Below are positions 42,377 to 52,553 of a stretch of 64,000 bases of DNA, one piece after another. The notes under the pieces were generated by a model, which had not been told where the DNA came from, searched no databases, and saw nothing but the letters and a program-made list of their open reading frames with translations. Positions within the stretch are counted from its first letter, which is position 1. The number at the start of each line of letters is the position of its first letter. This stretch comes from Phytophthora hibernalis (taxonomy: Eukaryota > Oomycota > Peronosporomycetes > Peronosporales > Peronosporaceae): the NCBI GenBank assembly GCA_012656075.1, contig JAAKBF010000048.1:372001-436000 (forward strand), in the 5' to 3' direction. The position numbers and the translations under genes were made by a program.

Positions 42377-43373
42377 TCAGATCAAGCCATCTAGCAAGCA
42401 AATTGTAAACGGATCATTCACCTCGGCTTCAATGGTTTGACACCTGTAGTCAAAGGTAAGTTCATCACCAGCCTTCACGCGTCGAATGGCGAACAAACCG
42501 CAACGCTCCTGGACACGAACACTCCACTTCTCCACTCGGCAATTGGGCTCACACGAGTGATTTACGAACCGCATGTGGCATCGATGACTTCGTGAACATT
42601 GAGCTGTAGCACGTAAAAATGTCTAACGTTTCGATAAAGCTTGACAGTACAGTGTTAGCGACATACCTCGGATAACACACACGCGCTGTCCACGCGTACC
42701 TGACAAAGTCTCTGCGCTTCATGACGACTGAGCAACTCACCGACATATTTGCCAATGAAACGCCCTATCTCGATGTCTTCAAGCGTGATGATGCCGACGC
42801 CTTTGCAGCCGCAGTCGACCAAGCGTCGATCCAAGCTGCAGCTGCCGCAGTCGACCAAGCGTCGATCCAGCTGCAGCTGCCGCTTGGAGCAGCGCTCTCT
42901 GCACGGACAGTACTCGACGGAGCATTCGAATCGCATCTGTCATGAAGCACCACAACGAACTGTTACATGCAAATTCAACAAGCCACCAAGCAAACACATC
43001 ACATACCGAGCGATTCATACATCCCTCCTCGCAACCTCGCTCATCGCCTTCTGTGAGCTTGCACGTTCACACTGGAATATCGCCCTGCACGAAGATCACT
43101 CAATGATCAGCTATTCCAACACATTCCGTCAACCACACACACCAGGCAGCTCACCTCCGTAGACGCTAGCCATTCGCCGCCTTCACGAACGTTTGCTTCG
43201 ACAAGGCAAACCGTCTCGAAAGCTCGATCGGCATCGCTATCCATGACAATCTCGGGGCCGCACTCACTCTCGCTTTCAGAGCGAGCAGACTTCGTTAGGA
43301 ACGTCGTCGAACCATGCTCCACTTCAATATCCTGGTCGCACACGATATTATCTTTCTCTAGTGGTAGCCCCTT
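42377..43373 (-). pseudogene. SET-domain histone methyltransferase remnant (AWS plus SET)
   Basis: Minus-strand fragments of a SETD2/ASH1-type enzyme. An AWS-like Cys cluster (F-E-C-S-V-E-Y-C-P-C-R-E-R-C, about 42,890-42,936) is followed by G-C-K-G-V-G-I, then I-G-K-Y-V-G-E. A later fragment has the SET signature R-F-V-N-H-S-C-E-P-N-C and E-L-T-F-D-Y (42,430-42,574). The part between is lost or scrambled, a 37-39-bp coding segment (D-R-R-L-V-D-C-G) is duplicated at 42,810-42,880, and an upstream piece (V-C-D-Q-D-I-E-V) lies at 43,320-43,343. A Copia element begins at 43374. Such enzymes methylate histone H3 lysine; this copy cannot. Confidence 0.7.
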
Positions 43374-43666
43374 CTGTTGAAATTGTCAGTGCGTCCATGC
43401 TGTAGGTAAACGCTTGCGATACCATGGGACAAGGAAATCTGAGCGAGGGTTGGTTGCGTACTCCGAGTACATGGTAGACTAAGTTACTGGTTGGTAGAGC
43501 TTGAGATCGTAGTGAAGGAGAGCTTCCTGGTCAATCGTGCTCATGGTTGCACCGGTCTGCTCTCCTCACTTTGGCTTTTCTAAATACACGTAAGGCAACA
43601 ACTTCAGGGAGTGCAGCCAGCTCCCTCATCCAGTTCCCATTTTCAAGTGCACTACTAAGATTAAAA
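43374..43666 (+). repeat. 5' LTR of Copia 1
   Basis: Starts TGTTGAAATTGTCAGTGCG. Identical to the right LTR apart from one C in a run (CTTCCTGG against CTTCCCTGG) and three changes in the last 16 bp. Confidence 0.8.
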
Positions 43667-43709
43667 GGTTAAGTGCCCAAGACCCCCGACGCTGATCTGC
43701 GCAGTCATT

Positions 43710-44804
43710 ATGAAGTGGAACTCGAACTACAACTTCGATGGGGAAAACTACGCTCCGTGGAAGGCGCGCGTGAAGGCGCTACTTCAAGCCAAACGACTCT
43801 GGAGTATTGTGATGCTCGAAGATCTACCTCCGCCGGAATGGGCTGATTCAACGGAGAAAGAAGACTTCTGGAACCGGGAACATGAAGATACGGCGTTTCT
43901 GATGTCCACGCTGTCTAATGAAATGGTAATTTCGGTGAGCAACAAGCGCTATGCGTACGACATATTCCAACACCTCGAGAAGACGTATGAGCCACGTAAC
44001 TGGGGAAGCCAGTGTGAACTTCGTGACCAGTTTGTAACGTTGAAGTTTCACGACGGAGCGGACATGCTCGCGCACATCAATGAGCTGAAGGTCCTGGTCG
44101 GACGTCTTGCAAACCAAGGAAAACCTATCAATGACACGGAGAAGGTTTGTCAGCTTCTCAGCAGCCTGCCAAAGTCATGGGATTCGTTCAAAAGCATTTA
44201 CTACATTCAAGAGACTCCAATTGCGTGGCCTTCAATGGAGACGAATGTGATGGCAGAGGCTTCTCGTCGACTCGCGGTTCGGGGTCATCTGCCTGAAACT
44301 ACCACTACGGAGGCTAATGCGGTGCTTCCAGATCAAGCCCAGCAATCTGGCAATCGTCGTCAACCGAAAAAGCGTGGTGGAGGTGGTGGACAGAACCATG
44401 GCTTCGACGCCAAACGTAAGCGGCGCGAACGAGATTCGGGCGGTGAGTGCCACTATTGCCACGAACAAGGGCACTACAAAGTGGACTGTCCAACGCGAAA
44501 GCGCCATCGCAGTGAGCAAGAAGGAGGACGTGATGGAGGCGGTGCTGATGTTGCTCTTCAAGATATCACCAAGTCGGAGAAAGAAGTGCAGCATGCTTCG
44601 TCAGTGGAAGTGTGGGACCTCGCTGTGTTGGTTAACGACGGTGATTCGGTCACTGCTTCTGAGGATGGGGCCCTGAATTCTGAATCTGATACCAGCTCTG
44701 AAGCAACAGAGTCGAACATGTCCGAGGCTGAAACGGAATCGACGTCTTCAAGTGATGATTTGAGCCGTGAAAATAAGACACCTGGTGCCTTTCTGTCGAA
44801 TTGA
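43710..44804 (+). CDS. Copia 1 Gag
   Basis: 364 aa. It starts M-K-W-N-S-N-Y-N-F-D-G-E-N-Y-A-P-W-K, typical of the Copia gag (UBN2) domain with W-S-I-V and L-E-K-T-Y-E. A CCHC zinc knuckle (C-H-Y-C-H-E-Q-G-H-Y-K-V-D-C) at about 247-260 binds RNA. An acidic Ser-rich C-terminus follows. Gag forms the virus-like particle that packages element RNA. A stop at 44802 separates it from the protease frame. Confidence 0.9.
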   Translation: MKWNSNYNFDGENYAPWKARVKALLQAKRLWSIVMLEDLPPPEWADSTEKEDFWNREHEDTAFLMSTLSNEMVISVSNKRYAYDIFQHLEKTYEPRNWGSQCELRDQFVTLKFHDGADMLAHINELKVLVGRLANQGKPINDTEKVCQLLSSLPKSWDSFKSIYYIQETPIAWPSMETNVMAEASRRLAVRGHLPETTTTEANAVLPDQAQQSGNRRQPKKRGGGGGQNHGFDAKRKRRERDSGGECHYCHEQGHYKVDCPTRKRHRSEQEGGRDGGGADVALQDITKSEKEVQHASSVEVWDLAVLVNDGDSVTASEDGALNSESDTSSEATESNMSEAETESTSSSDDLSRENKTPGAFLSN

Positions 44805-47800
44805 TGTGACTGAAGGTGATTCGTTGACAGCTTCTCCAGTAGCTGCCACAGCGGTCAGCAGATCACCTGTGGTGGCGACAGCTACGAGACCCGATGGTAC
44901 TGGAATAATTGAGAGCGGGTGCTCCCAGCACATCTGCTTCTCGCGAGATTTGTTCACCAGTCTAAACCCCTGCGGTGGAACCGTCACTGTCGCGAACAAT
45001 GAGACTGCTCCAGTGAAAGGAGTTGGCAGTGTTATCATTCATGTCCTAGACTCGGAGAGCAACTTGCAGCAATTGGAACTGAGTGACATGCTTTTCTTAT
45101 CTGAGCTGCGAAAGAATTTGATTTCGGTGACGCAGTGGGCGATGAAGGGAGTCATTTTTGTTTTCATTCGACTCCAGGTAAGGCAATTCTCGAACTCGGA
45201 AATCTGCGTTTGACCAGCGAGAGCCAGAATGATGTGTGTGTGATTAACGCAATGAACAAGCAGCAGTTGGCTCTTTATGTATTTCCTCAGTTCACGATCG
45301 ATCTAGCACATCGTCGTTTTGGTCATGCTAGCAAATCCATTTTGAACAAAATGCTGACGAAGAAGCTGGTGACGGGGCTGAGAGTGATTCGATCAAGTAC
45401 TGATGACGAGGAACCTTGTGATGCCTGTCAGCTCGGAACAAAGGGACGGTGATCATTCCCCGTCTTCGAGACAGAGTGTTTTGGGGTGCAACGACGTTGT
45501 TCACAGTGACATCTGCGGACCAATCGATATTCCATCTATGCACGGGAAGCGCTACGTGCTTATTTTTGTCGATGTGTTTTCTCACTATTGCCATGTCTAC
45601 CTGTTGGAGCGTCGCAGTGAGTTCTTCGATTGTTTTGTACGGCACAAAGATGCAATTGAAAACCATCACAACCGGTCATTACGCAAGTTTATCAGTGATA
45701 ACGGCGGCGAGTATGTGTCGGATCGATTCAAAGCTTTCTGTGAAGTGCACGGGATTGTACGGCACACCACGGTGGCACACACACCAGAGCAGAACGGTAT
45801 GGCAGAGGTTCGCTTCCGTATTCTTTTCAACAAGGTCCGTACAGTCTTGATTGATAGCAATTCGCCGAAACAACTATGGGGGAGGATCTACTGTCAGTCG
45901 TCTTCCTGCAGAATCGGACACTGAATGCAACAAAGCAGCGTGTTCCGTTTGAAGCCTGGCACGGATTTCCTCCAGATGTGTCCCAACTTCGAGTGTTTGG
46001 ATCTTTCGCCTATGTTTACTTGCCAACCAAGTCTAGCACATCATCTGCGGGGAGGAGTTCTGGTGGTACTCGGTCTACGAAGCGGCAAAAGCTAGACTAT
46101 CGCTCCGTACGAGGTATATTTGTTGGCTATGCGCCGCAACAGAAAGCATGAAAAGTACTTGACTGCTCGAGTGGCGGCATTCTGGTGTCTTGTCATGTGT
46201 CGTTTGATGAGACTTTCTCGCCTGCGGCGGAAGAATTGCGTAGACAAGAGTTTCGTTCCCTTAGTAACAGACTGGCGGTTGACTTCAATTACTATACAAG
46301 GTCGACCACTAGCGAAACAGACCTTCTCTTCTACAGCCAACAACCGCCGGCTGAGAAGCCCACGGCACGTGATGTCGAACTACTGAAGGACTTCGTGAGT
46401 TCTTTTGATTCATCGGAAGTTAATCTTACCCAAGCGCGACCTGCACTTCTAGACTACGATCCGGTGGCGTGTGCAGTGATTGATCAGATCTCACCACAAG
46501 TGCTTACCAAGAGATGCAAAGCACGAAATCCAGTGCTACATGCGGCCCGAAAACAGCAGGAGGCAGCAGCACTCGTGACGTTGGAGAATGTTGCTGCTAA
46601 GACGTCGATGGACAAGCTGGTGTCAAGTGGAATCGCGGCAGAGCCAAAGTCGTACAGCGATGCAGTGTCGCGACCAGATGCTCGTCATTGGAAAGAGGCG
46701 ATCAACAAGGAAATGGCTTCACTAAAATCTAACAAGACGTGGACTGTGATGCCTTTGCCACAAGGTAAACGAGCTCTCTCCTGCCGATGGTTGTTCAAGA
46801 TAAAATACAAGAGCGATGGCAGCATTGAGAGGCACAAGGCGCGCCTGGTCGTAATCGGGTATCAGCAAGTCAAGTACATTGACTTCGACGAGATTTTGCT
46901 CCCGTGGTTCGACTCGAGTCTCTGCGAGTACTGCTGGCAATTGCATGTATCGAAGATCTCGAGTGCCATCAGATGGATATCGAGACAGCATTATTGAATG
47001 GGTCGTTGGACGAAGAGGTGTACATGAAGCAGCCAAAAGGAATGGAGATAGATGGAAAAGAGGGCTGGGTCATAAGAGTTTGTACGGATTGAAGCAGGCT
47101 CCACGCACGTGGCACAAGGCGCTGACATCGTTTATTACTCGAGAAGGGTTTGAAAAGCTGAGCTGTGAGTCATGTGTCTACGTTCGAAGAAGTCGCGGGG
47201 AGTTAGAGATAGTTGCAATCTACGTCGACGATTTGCTCCTGCTTTGTAAGTCTACTGGCGTCATGAATGCCTTGAAGCAGTCCATCTGTGGGGCCTTTAA
47301 GGACAAGAATCTCGGAGAAGTAAGTTTTATCCTCGGACTTAAGGTTACTCGTGATCGCTCGGTGCGCAAGCTGTGGATCAACCAGGAGGCCAACGTTAAA
47401 TCCATCCTGCAACAGTTTAAAATGGAGCATGGGGCCGGTGTCGCTACCCCGACGGCATCGGGCAAGAAATTGTCGAATCAGCAGGCTCCATCAAGTGAAG
47501 AAGATGCTTCTAAGATGCTAAAAGCCTTTTCGACAAGCCGTGGGATGCTTGATGTACCAGATGATCGGTAGCCGACCGGACATTGCTTTTGCTATTCAAG
47601 ACGTGAGTAGGTACCTGTCAAATTACGGCGAAGCACACTGGGAGGCGGTGAAGCGGTGCATCGGGTATCTCAAGGCAACTCAAGCCCATGGTCTTGAGTT
47701 TAGTGGCGATTCAGTGACCTTAAGAGCCTACACGGATTCGGACTATGCGGGGTGCGAAGATGATCGGAGATCTGTATCGGGCTACGTGACGATGATCGGA

Positions 47801-48187
47801 AATTGTACAGTCACTTGGAGCTCGCGAAAACAGCGCATTGTGGCCCAATCTACCGCGGAGGCAGAGTATGTAGCGCTGGCACATTGCACTAGAGAAGTAT
47901 TGTTCCTGCGACAGCTTTCGAAGGAACTTGGGTATGAGCAGGGGTCAACCGTGGTGAACGAATATAACCAAGCGTGTATCGCTATCGCAGAAAACCCAGC
48001 TCACCATTCCCGGATCAAGCACATTGATGTGCGTTATCATTTCATTCGAGAGCATGTGCAGCTCAGGGAGGTGGTTCTGCAATATGTTATGTCAAAGGAA
48101 AACGGGGCTGATACAATGACCAAGGGACTGCGAAGGGAGAAATTTGAATATTTCTGGAAGGAGATGAACGTGAAGTCGGTGCAGTAA
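44767..48187 (+). pseudogene. Copia 1 Pol (protease, integrase, RT, RNase H), disrupted
   Basis: Protease: I-I-E-S-G-C-S-Q-H-I near 44,910, where active Copia proteases have D-S/T-G-A. Gag-pre-integrase: H-R-R-F-G-H-A and C-D-A-C-Q-L-G (45,310-45,440). Integrase core: D in H-S-D-I-C-G-P, D in I-S-D-N-G-G-E-Y, E in Q-N-G-M-A-E (45,500-45,810). RT: R-W-L-F-K-I-K, Q-M-D-I-E-T-A-L-L-N-G and I-Y-V-D-D-L (46,780-47,240). RNase H: A-Y-T-D-S-D-Y-A-G and S-T-A-E-A-E-Y (47,720-47,870). There are about six frame changes, mostly at short runs, and a TGA at 46149-46151 where a Trp codon is expected. Not translatable as written. Confidence 0.85.
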
Positions 48188-48412
48188 GGCCTTATGTCTG
48201 CCAAGTTCGCTGTGTGAACTGGTGTAAATAGATCATGAGAAGGCGTCAAAGTGATTCACAGAAGTCTGTCTTTGCTACAGCCGCTAACAACCTAGGAAGT
48301 TGCGTGTTGACGGACTTGGAGGGATTGGCGAGATCAATTGATGGGGATCTGGGTGCAAGTGAAGCATGGAGTCGAAGCAAGTCAGCATAACTAAAATTCG
48401 CACTGCGGGGGG

Positions 48413-48705
48413 TGTTGAAATTGTCAGTGCGTCCATGCTGTAGGTAAACGCTTGCGATACCATGGGACAAGGAAATCTGAGCGAGGGTTGGTTGCGTACT
48501 CCGAGTACATGGTAGACTAAGTTACTGGTTGGTAGAGCTTGAGATCGTAGTGAAGGAGAGCTTCCCTGGTCAATCGTGCTCATGGTTGCACCGGTCTGCT
48601 CTCCTCACTTTGGCTTTTCTAAATACACGTAAGGCAACAACTTCAGGGAGTGCAGCCAGCTCCCTCATCCAGTTCCCATTTTCAAGTGCACTGCTTAAAT
48701 TAAAA
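48413..48705 (+). repeat. 3' LTR of Copia 1
   Basis: Near-identical copy of 43374-43666, preceded by a GGGGGG-containing polypurine-like tract. Confidence 0.8.
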
Positions 48706-49185
48706 CCTACGAATTCTGCGTTAATGCATCGTCGTCCCCTATGATCACCTCGTCCCTAGAAGAAGCGCGAGAAAGATGCGACCGGCGACTAAGTTGCAGA
48801 CAACGCTGCCGCCACCGTCATCTTAGTGGCGGGGTCATCTCCCCGCTGCTGGCTCCACGCGTGGAGTCGTTCTCTGTCTGCGGGTAGCAGTCGCCCCAGC
48901 ACAAAAAAACGCAATTCTTCGAACTACGCGTCCCCGTGCTTCCCAGTTGCGGCACCCTTGTTGCATGAATTCTCTGAAATACCTCGATGAACTTTGGCAC
49001 TCCACGCGTATCGTTGTTTCAGCCAATGGATTACGAATAACCTCCTTTTCTACCAATCCCATTCCACCCAACCGTGCCATAACCCTCAAAACTCTTGCTC
49101 TCATCGAGGACGGATCCAGTCATTTGGCGATTCGCACCCAGCCCGACAAGTCCAAGTGTGCACACGTCGCAGATATCACTTCAAC
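48706..49185. other. Region between Copia 1 and the Mpo1 gene
   Basis: Just right of the LTR, 48,720-48,760 resembles 59,092-59,135, as expected if it continues the locus interrupted by Copia 1. No intact gene; the rest is the presumed Mpo1 upstream region. Confidence 0.45.
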
Positions 49186-49791
49186 ATGGTGGCTTGGGCC
49201 GACCGCTTCGACCTGGAGAAGCAAGTGACGTTCTACCTGTCGTATCACGACAACAAGATCAACCAGTACATCCACTTCGCTTGCATCTGGCAGATTTTCA
49301 TCTCGGCGCTTTGTCTGTTCGCGTCGCTCGAAGCCTTTGCTGAGCCTCCAAGTTCTCTGGTATCACTGTCCTTGGGTCAGTACATGCTGTTCAATCCGTC
49401 CTGCATCCTGGCAGGGGTCTACATGTTGTGGTACATCCAATTGGACCACATTGCAGGCTCACTGGGCGCCGTCCTGGTCTTCCTCAGCTACCTCTTCGCC
49501 AACTTCTTCGTGCAGGACTACGCCCCCACCCACTTGGAGCGCCCTGGCTGGCAGGTCGCGCTGTTCGTGCACTGCTTCGCGTGGATCATGCAGTTCATTG
49601 GCCACGGAGTCTTCGAGCGTCGCAAACCCGCGCTTTTCGACAGTCTGGACCAAGCCTTGGTGACGGCGCCCATGTTCGTGCTGCTGGAGGCGCTCTTCGC
49701 GCTCGGATACCGCCCCGAGCTCTACAAGCGCGTGTCGGCTGCAGCCAAGGAGAATGTCAAGGCGTTCCGAGCCTCAGGCAAGATGCTGTAG
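49186..49791 (+). CDS. Mpo1/DUF962 (YGL010w-like) membrane protein
   Basis: 201 aa, intact. M-V-A-W-A-D-R-F-D-L-E-K-Q-V-T-F-Y-L-S-Y-H-D-N-K-I-N-Q-Y-I-H shows the DUF962 signature of a Tyr-Xaa3-His pair spaced from a second His. Four hydrophobic segments follow, with further conserved His (L-D-H, V-H-C-F-A-W, G-H-G-V-F-E-R-R-K-P-A). In yeast, Mpo1 is an ER Fe(II)-dependent dioxygenase that shortens 2-hydroxy fatty acids in phytosphingosine breakdown; the same reaction is likely here. The ATG at 49186 matches the family N-terminus. A fragment of this gene is copied in inverse orientation at 50078-50197. Confidence 0.92.
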   Translation: MVAWADRFDLEKQVTFYLSYHDNKINQYIHFACIWQIFISALCLFASLEAFAEPPSSLVSLSLGQYMLFNPSCILAGVYMLWYIQLDHIAGSLGAVLVFLSYLFANFFVQDYAPTHLERPGWQVALFVHCFAWIMQFIGHGVFERRKPALFDSLDQALVTAPMFVLLEALFALGYRPELYKRVSAAAKENVKAFRASGKML

Positions 49792-50526
49792 GTGGTTGAA
49801 GAGGAGGCTCCTGCTGGATTTCAAGTTGCGTAGATCCATGAATGCAAATTAGTGTTGAAAAACTCGAGACTTCGTTTGCTTCGTGAAGTTTACGGGGCAC
49901 GAATCGTGCCGCAAGACCCCATACTCCAGTTTTGAAGCGCTCTTCAGTTGGCCTTACGGTTTAGGTTCGTTTGCACAAGCACATGCTGAAGGATATGTAT
50001 GCTGCGAGCGTGTAAATTCAGAGCTCAGCTATAATATAATAATACATGTATTAATAGTCCTGCACTTGGCGAGAGAGGAGACCAGGACGGCGCCCAGCGA
50101 GCCTGCAATGTGGTCCAATTGGATGTACCACAACATGTAGACCCCTGCAAGGATGCAGGACGGATTGAACAGCATGTACTGACCCAAGGGCAGTGAGATC
50201 ACTTCGTGGCATCTGCATACGCGACCTGGTTCGCACCAGGGTTGTAGAACTATGGTTTGGGGTTTACCCCGCCAAAAGAAAAATGGATTTAACAGATTTT
50301 TAATAGTACTATTTAAAGTAAATAGTAATTTGAACATGCTATTTTATGTAAATATTAGCACTAAACTACGTTGGTAACGGTGCAAATGGACTGGAAAATG
50401 GATTGGAGACATGATCACACCTCTTCAGACCTTTCTCTGTACCGTTGTCCAATCCCCACCGCTCGATTGCACTCACTTCGAAAGGCGCGCTCAAGGACAC
50501 AAGCTTCATCTGGTCGTAATCAAGCC
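49792..50526. other. Intergenic region with an inverted Mpo1 gene fragment
   Basis: Contains the reversed fragment (50078-50197), a TACATGTA octamer (50043) and AT-rich DNA. No intact gene. Confidence 0.5.
50078..50197 (-). pseudogene. Inverted fragment of the Mpo1/DUF962 gene
   Basis: Minus strand encodes L-P-L-G-Q-Y-M-L-F-N-P-S-C-I-L-A-G then V-Y-M-L-W-Y-I-Q-L-D-H, nearly identical at DNA level to 49364-49483 of the intact gene (a few substitutions in about 118 bp). Both flanks are unrelated to the gene, so only this piece was copied. Confidence 0.9.
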
Positions 50527-50997
50527 ATGAATCTGCACTTCCCGGTGGTGACTGCAGTCGCTGTTTTCGCAAGCTGCAACGCTGTATCAACGCCGACAAT
50601 CTCGGGGCAGTCGAATCTCTCGACGATATCGTCGATCAACGCGGCTCAGACTCTTTCAAATGCCCAGGTGGACAGTAAAATGGTGAGGCGTCTAAGAATC
50701 AAGATTGACGGAGACAACGACGACGAAAACACAGAGGAAGACGAGAGGACTGGTGCGAATCTCAGCAAGGTCGATGATGTTGTCGACGATATCACTACCG
50801 ACAATTTGATCCAGCTGTTCAAGGGCTGGAAACACAAAACTCTTGAAGAAATCCTTTCCACTCCTTCTCTGCAAAGTCTTCCGAACAAATGGTTTATGGA
50901 GAGACTGCACATGTATGGTATGTACAAATGGATGGGAGAGGAACAGTTTATAGTGTACTACTTGAAATCAGTACGACGACCACGCGTCGGTAAGTAA
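50527..50997 (+). CDS. RXLR-class secreted effector candidate
   Basis: 156 aa. Signal peptide 1-20 (hydrophobic core V-V-T-A-V-A-V-F-A-S-C-N-A), then a linker and RRLR at residues 54-57, an exact R-x-L-R match. An acidic stretch ends E-E-D-E-R (70-74), a dEER-type motif. The C-terminal domain has Trp101 (L-F-K-G-W-K-H-K-T-L-E-E-I-L) and Tyr130 (W-F-M-E-R-L-H-M-Y-G-M-Y), resembling a WY helical unit. RXLR proteins are secreted and act inside plant cells; the target is unknown. The ATG at 50527 is chosen because it opens the signal peptide. It lies alone between transposon-rich segments, typical of effector genes. Confidence 0.85.
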   Translation: MNLHFPVVTAVAVFASCNAVSTPTISGQSNLSTISSINAAQTLSNAQVDSKMVRRLRIKIDGDNDDENTEEDERTGANLSKVDDVVDDITTDNLIQLFKGWKHKTLEEILSTPSLQSLPNKWFMERLHMYGMYKWMGEEQFIVYYLKSVRRPRVGK

Positions 50998-51446
50998 TCT
51001 ACAATACCCACACAATGCCCAACGATCGCTTTCACGTGTTCTCGTGTAATATGAAGTGAAGCGCAAGAGATGTTTTTAAAAATTAACTGATGCAAGTATT
51101 ATAGTGCTTGTTGTTGGAAAAGAAGAAAGGAGCATAGGCTGTGATTTATCTAATCAGCTCTTGCCCAATACACGGCTCCTGAGCTCCTTACGGTTGAACT
51201 CTCTGCGGCTTCGAAGCACCTGAGGTTTTGTTGTGTTTACGCGTCACCAACAAAGGCTACATGTATTACATGTACCTACATGTATTAATACTACTTGTAC
51301 ATAGTGGCTTGGCTTCGTTGATTGCCGTGATATTGGCGGCAAAACAAGAGCTACATGTACCGGTATCGATTCAGCAGCGCCAGCAAGATACTGGCTCGTA
51401 AACAGTACCCTGGTTGCGCCTTCCTTGCTCGAGTGGATACTATTTT
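50998..51446. other. Gene-free, octamer-rich region
   Basis: No gene seen. Four TACATGTA octamers lie between 51258 and 51359, three of them within 27 bp. Confidence 0.5.
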
Positions 51447-51590
51447 AAAAAGAGGCCGTATTAATGCTTATACAGTTCTAAATGAAGATGAATTCTTCAT
51501 TTAGGCGATTTCGCCTGCTAACTTCTTAAAGTTAGCAGGCGAAATTCATCTTCATTTAGAAAAGTAAATGCATTAATACGGCCTCTTTTT
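51447..51590. mobile_element. Foldback MITE
   Basis: A 144-bp element with perfect 21-bp ends (51447-51467 and 51570-51590; core GAGGCCGTATTAATGC). Inside are further inverted blocks: TTCTAAATGAAGATGAATT paired near 51540-51561, and TCGCCTGCTAACTT paired with AAGTTAGCAGGCGA. Almost the whole element can fold into one stem. Confidence 0.85.
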
Positions 51591-51591
51591 C

Positions 51592-51962
51592 GAGCATCTC
51601 CACCGGTCCGATCAAAAGTTAAAAGTAAAAGTCATTGAAATGCTTTGATGGGCTTTCGTTGACAGATTTAACACCGATACTTCGTAAAACCAGATAGCAT
51701 TCAGTACAGTCGGCACGTACGTTGAAATCTAACTCTCCCATTGGCTAAGGATGAAGTCTGCGGCGAAATTATCAGGTTGCGTATACAGGTACATGTGCAT
51801 CCACGTTCACCACTCCAAGTTGTCGCGCCCCTATCATACTAGTACCTCTGTCAAACCTGGCCAGGGTTTGACAGCAATCACCAATTTGACCCACGTTTGA
51901 CCTCACTGGTGCGAGATCGACTCGATCAAATCGTCGGTTAGACCCCACCGGTGGAGATGCTC
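51592..51962. mobile_element. MITE-like element with GAGCATCTCC ends
   Basis: GAGCATCTCCACCGGT (51592-51607) and its reverse complement (51947-51962) bound 371 bp with no coding capacity. GAGCATCTCC ends recall Harbinger-type MITEs. TTA follows the right end; the matching left duplication is not visible, perhaps because the foldback element abuts it. Confidence 0.65.
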
Positions 51963-52096
51963 TTAGTGGGCCAGAATTCTGTGAACTCGTCCATAATCGC
52001 GCAGGGGGCCTTTTGTTATTATTATTACAGTAGCAACATGAATTATTACAGTAGCAACATGAATATTAAGGTTCAATGTATCAATATACCAACAGC
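51963..52096. other. Short AT-rich spacer with a direct repeat
   Basis: ACAGTAGCAACATGAATTA-like sequence occurs twice near 52026 and 52047. Nothing else seen. Confidence 0.4.
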
Positions 52097-52101
52097 ATCA
52101 G

Positions 52102-52367
52102 TGTTATGCAGACAGGATGGAGCGCGATAATAGGAAGCAAAAGACACTTGATTCTTCTTGTTATCTCCTCGCCTTCGACTGCGCTTCTTCTCCTTGAGTT
52201 CGTTCTGCTTCCAACTCTGCAAAATACAAACTGAGGATCTTTCTGGCCTACTGGGTTTCTGGCTGCTTATTGTTCTTTGGCCTTCGGTCCTGGTCCCAAC
52301 TGCGAAGCTGCGCTGGGCGTACCCACAACGTTGTCCTCACCAGCGACATCTGACCAGCATCTCAACA
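52102..52367 (-). repeat. 3' LTR of Copia 2
   Basis: A 266-bp repeat, TG...CA ends on the coding strand, flanked by ATCAG. Confidence 0.93.
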
Positions 52368-52553
52368 CGCCGCCCTCCGAGGCAGCGTACTTCGCTTATT
52401 CGGAACTAATCTCCACATCCACGGCGATCGACTTGCCCCAGCACTTTGCTCCGATGTTTGAGCCGCTGAAACTCACGCTGGGTTTCCTTGATTTGGAGCA
52501 TCATCCCCACAAGCACCTTCATCTTATCCAAGCGTGTAAATCCATGGGTTTCG

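Larger units (their letters stand above)
43374..48705 (+). mobile_element. Ty1/Copia LTR retrotransposon 1
   Basis: About 5.33 kb with two near-identical LTRs of about 293 bp (43374-43666 and 48413-48705). The internal order is gag, protease, integrase, reverse transcriptase, RNase H, which defines Copia. The sequence after the left LTR, GGTTAAGTGCCC (43667-43678), matches 10 of 12 bases of the primer-binding site of the second element. A G-rich tract precedes the right LTR. The exact LTR 3' end is uncertain, and only an imperfect 5-bp target duplication is seen (CCTTC and CCTAC). It lies in a SET-gene remnant. Confidence 0.85.

Noticed and set aside
42810..42880. Independent minisatellite
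   Set aside because: A 37-39-bp duplication lying within the SET remnant's coding sequence; described there.
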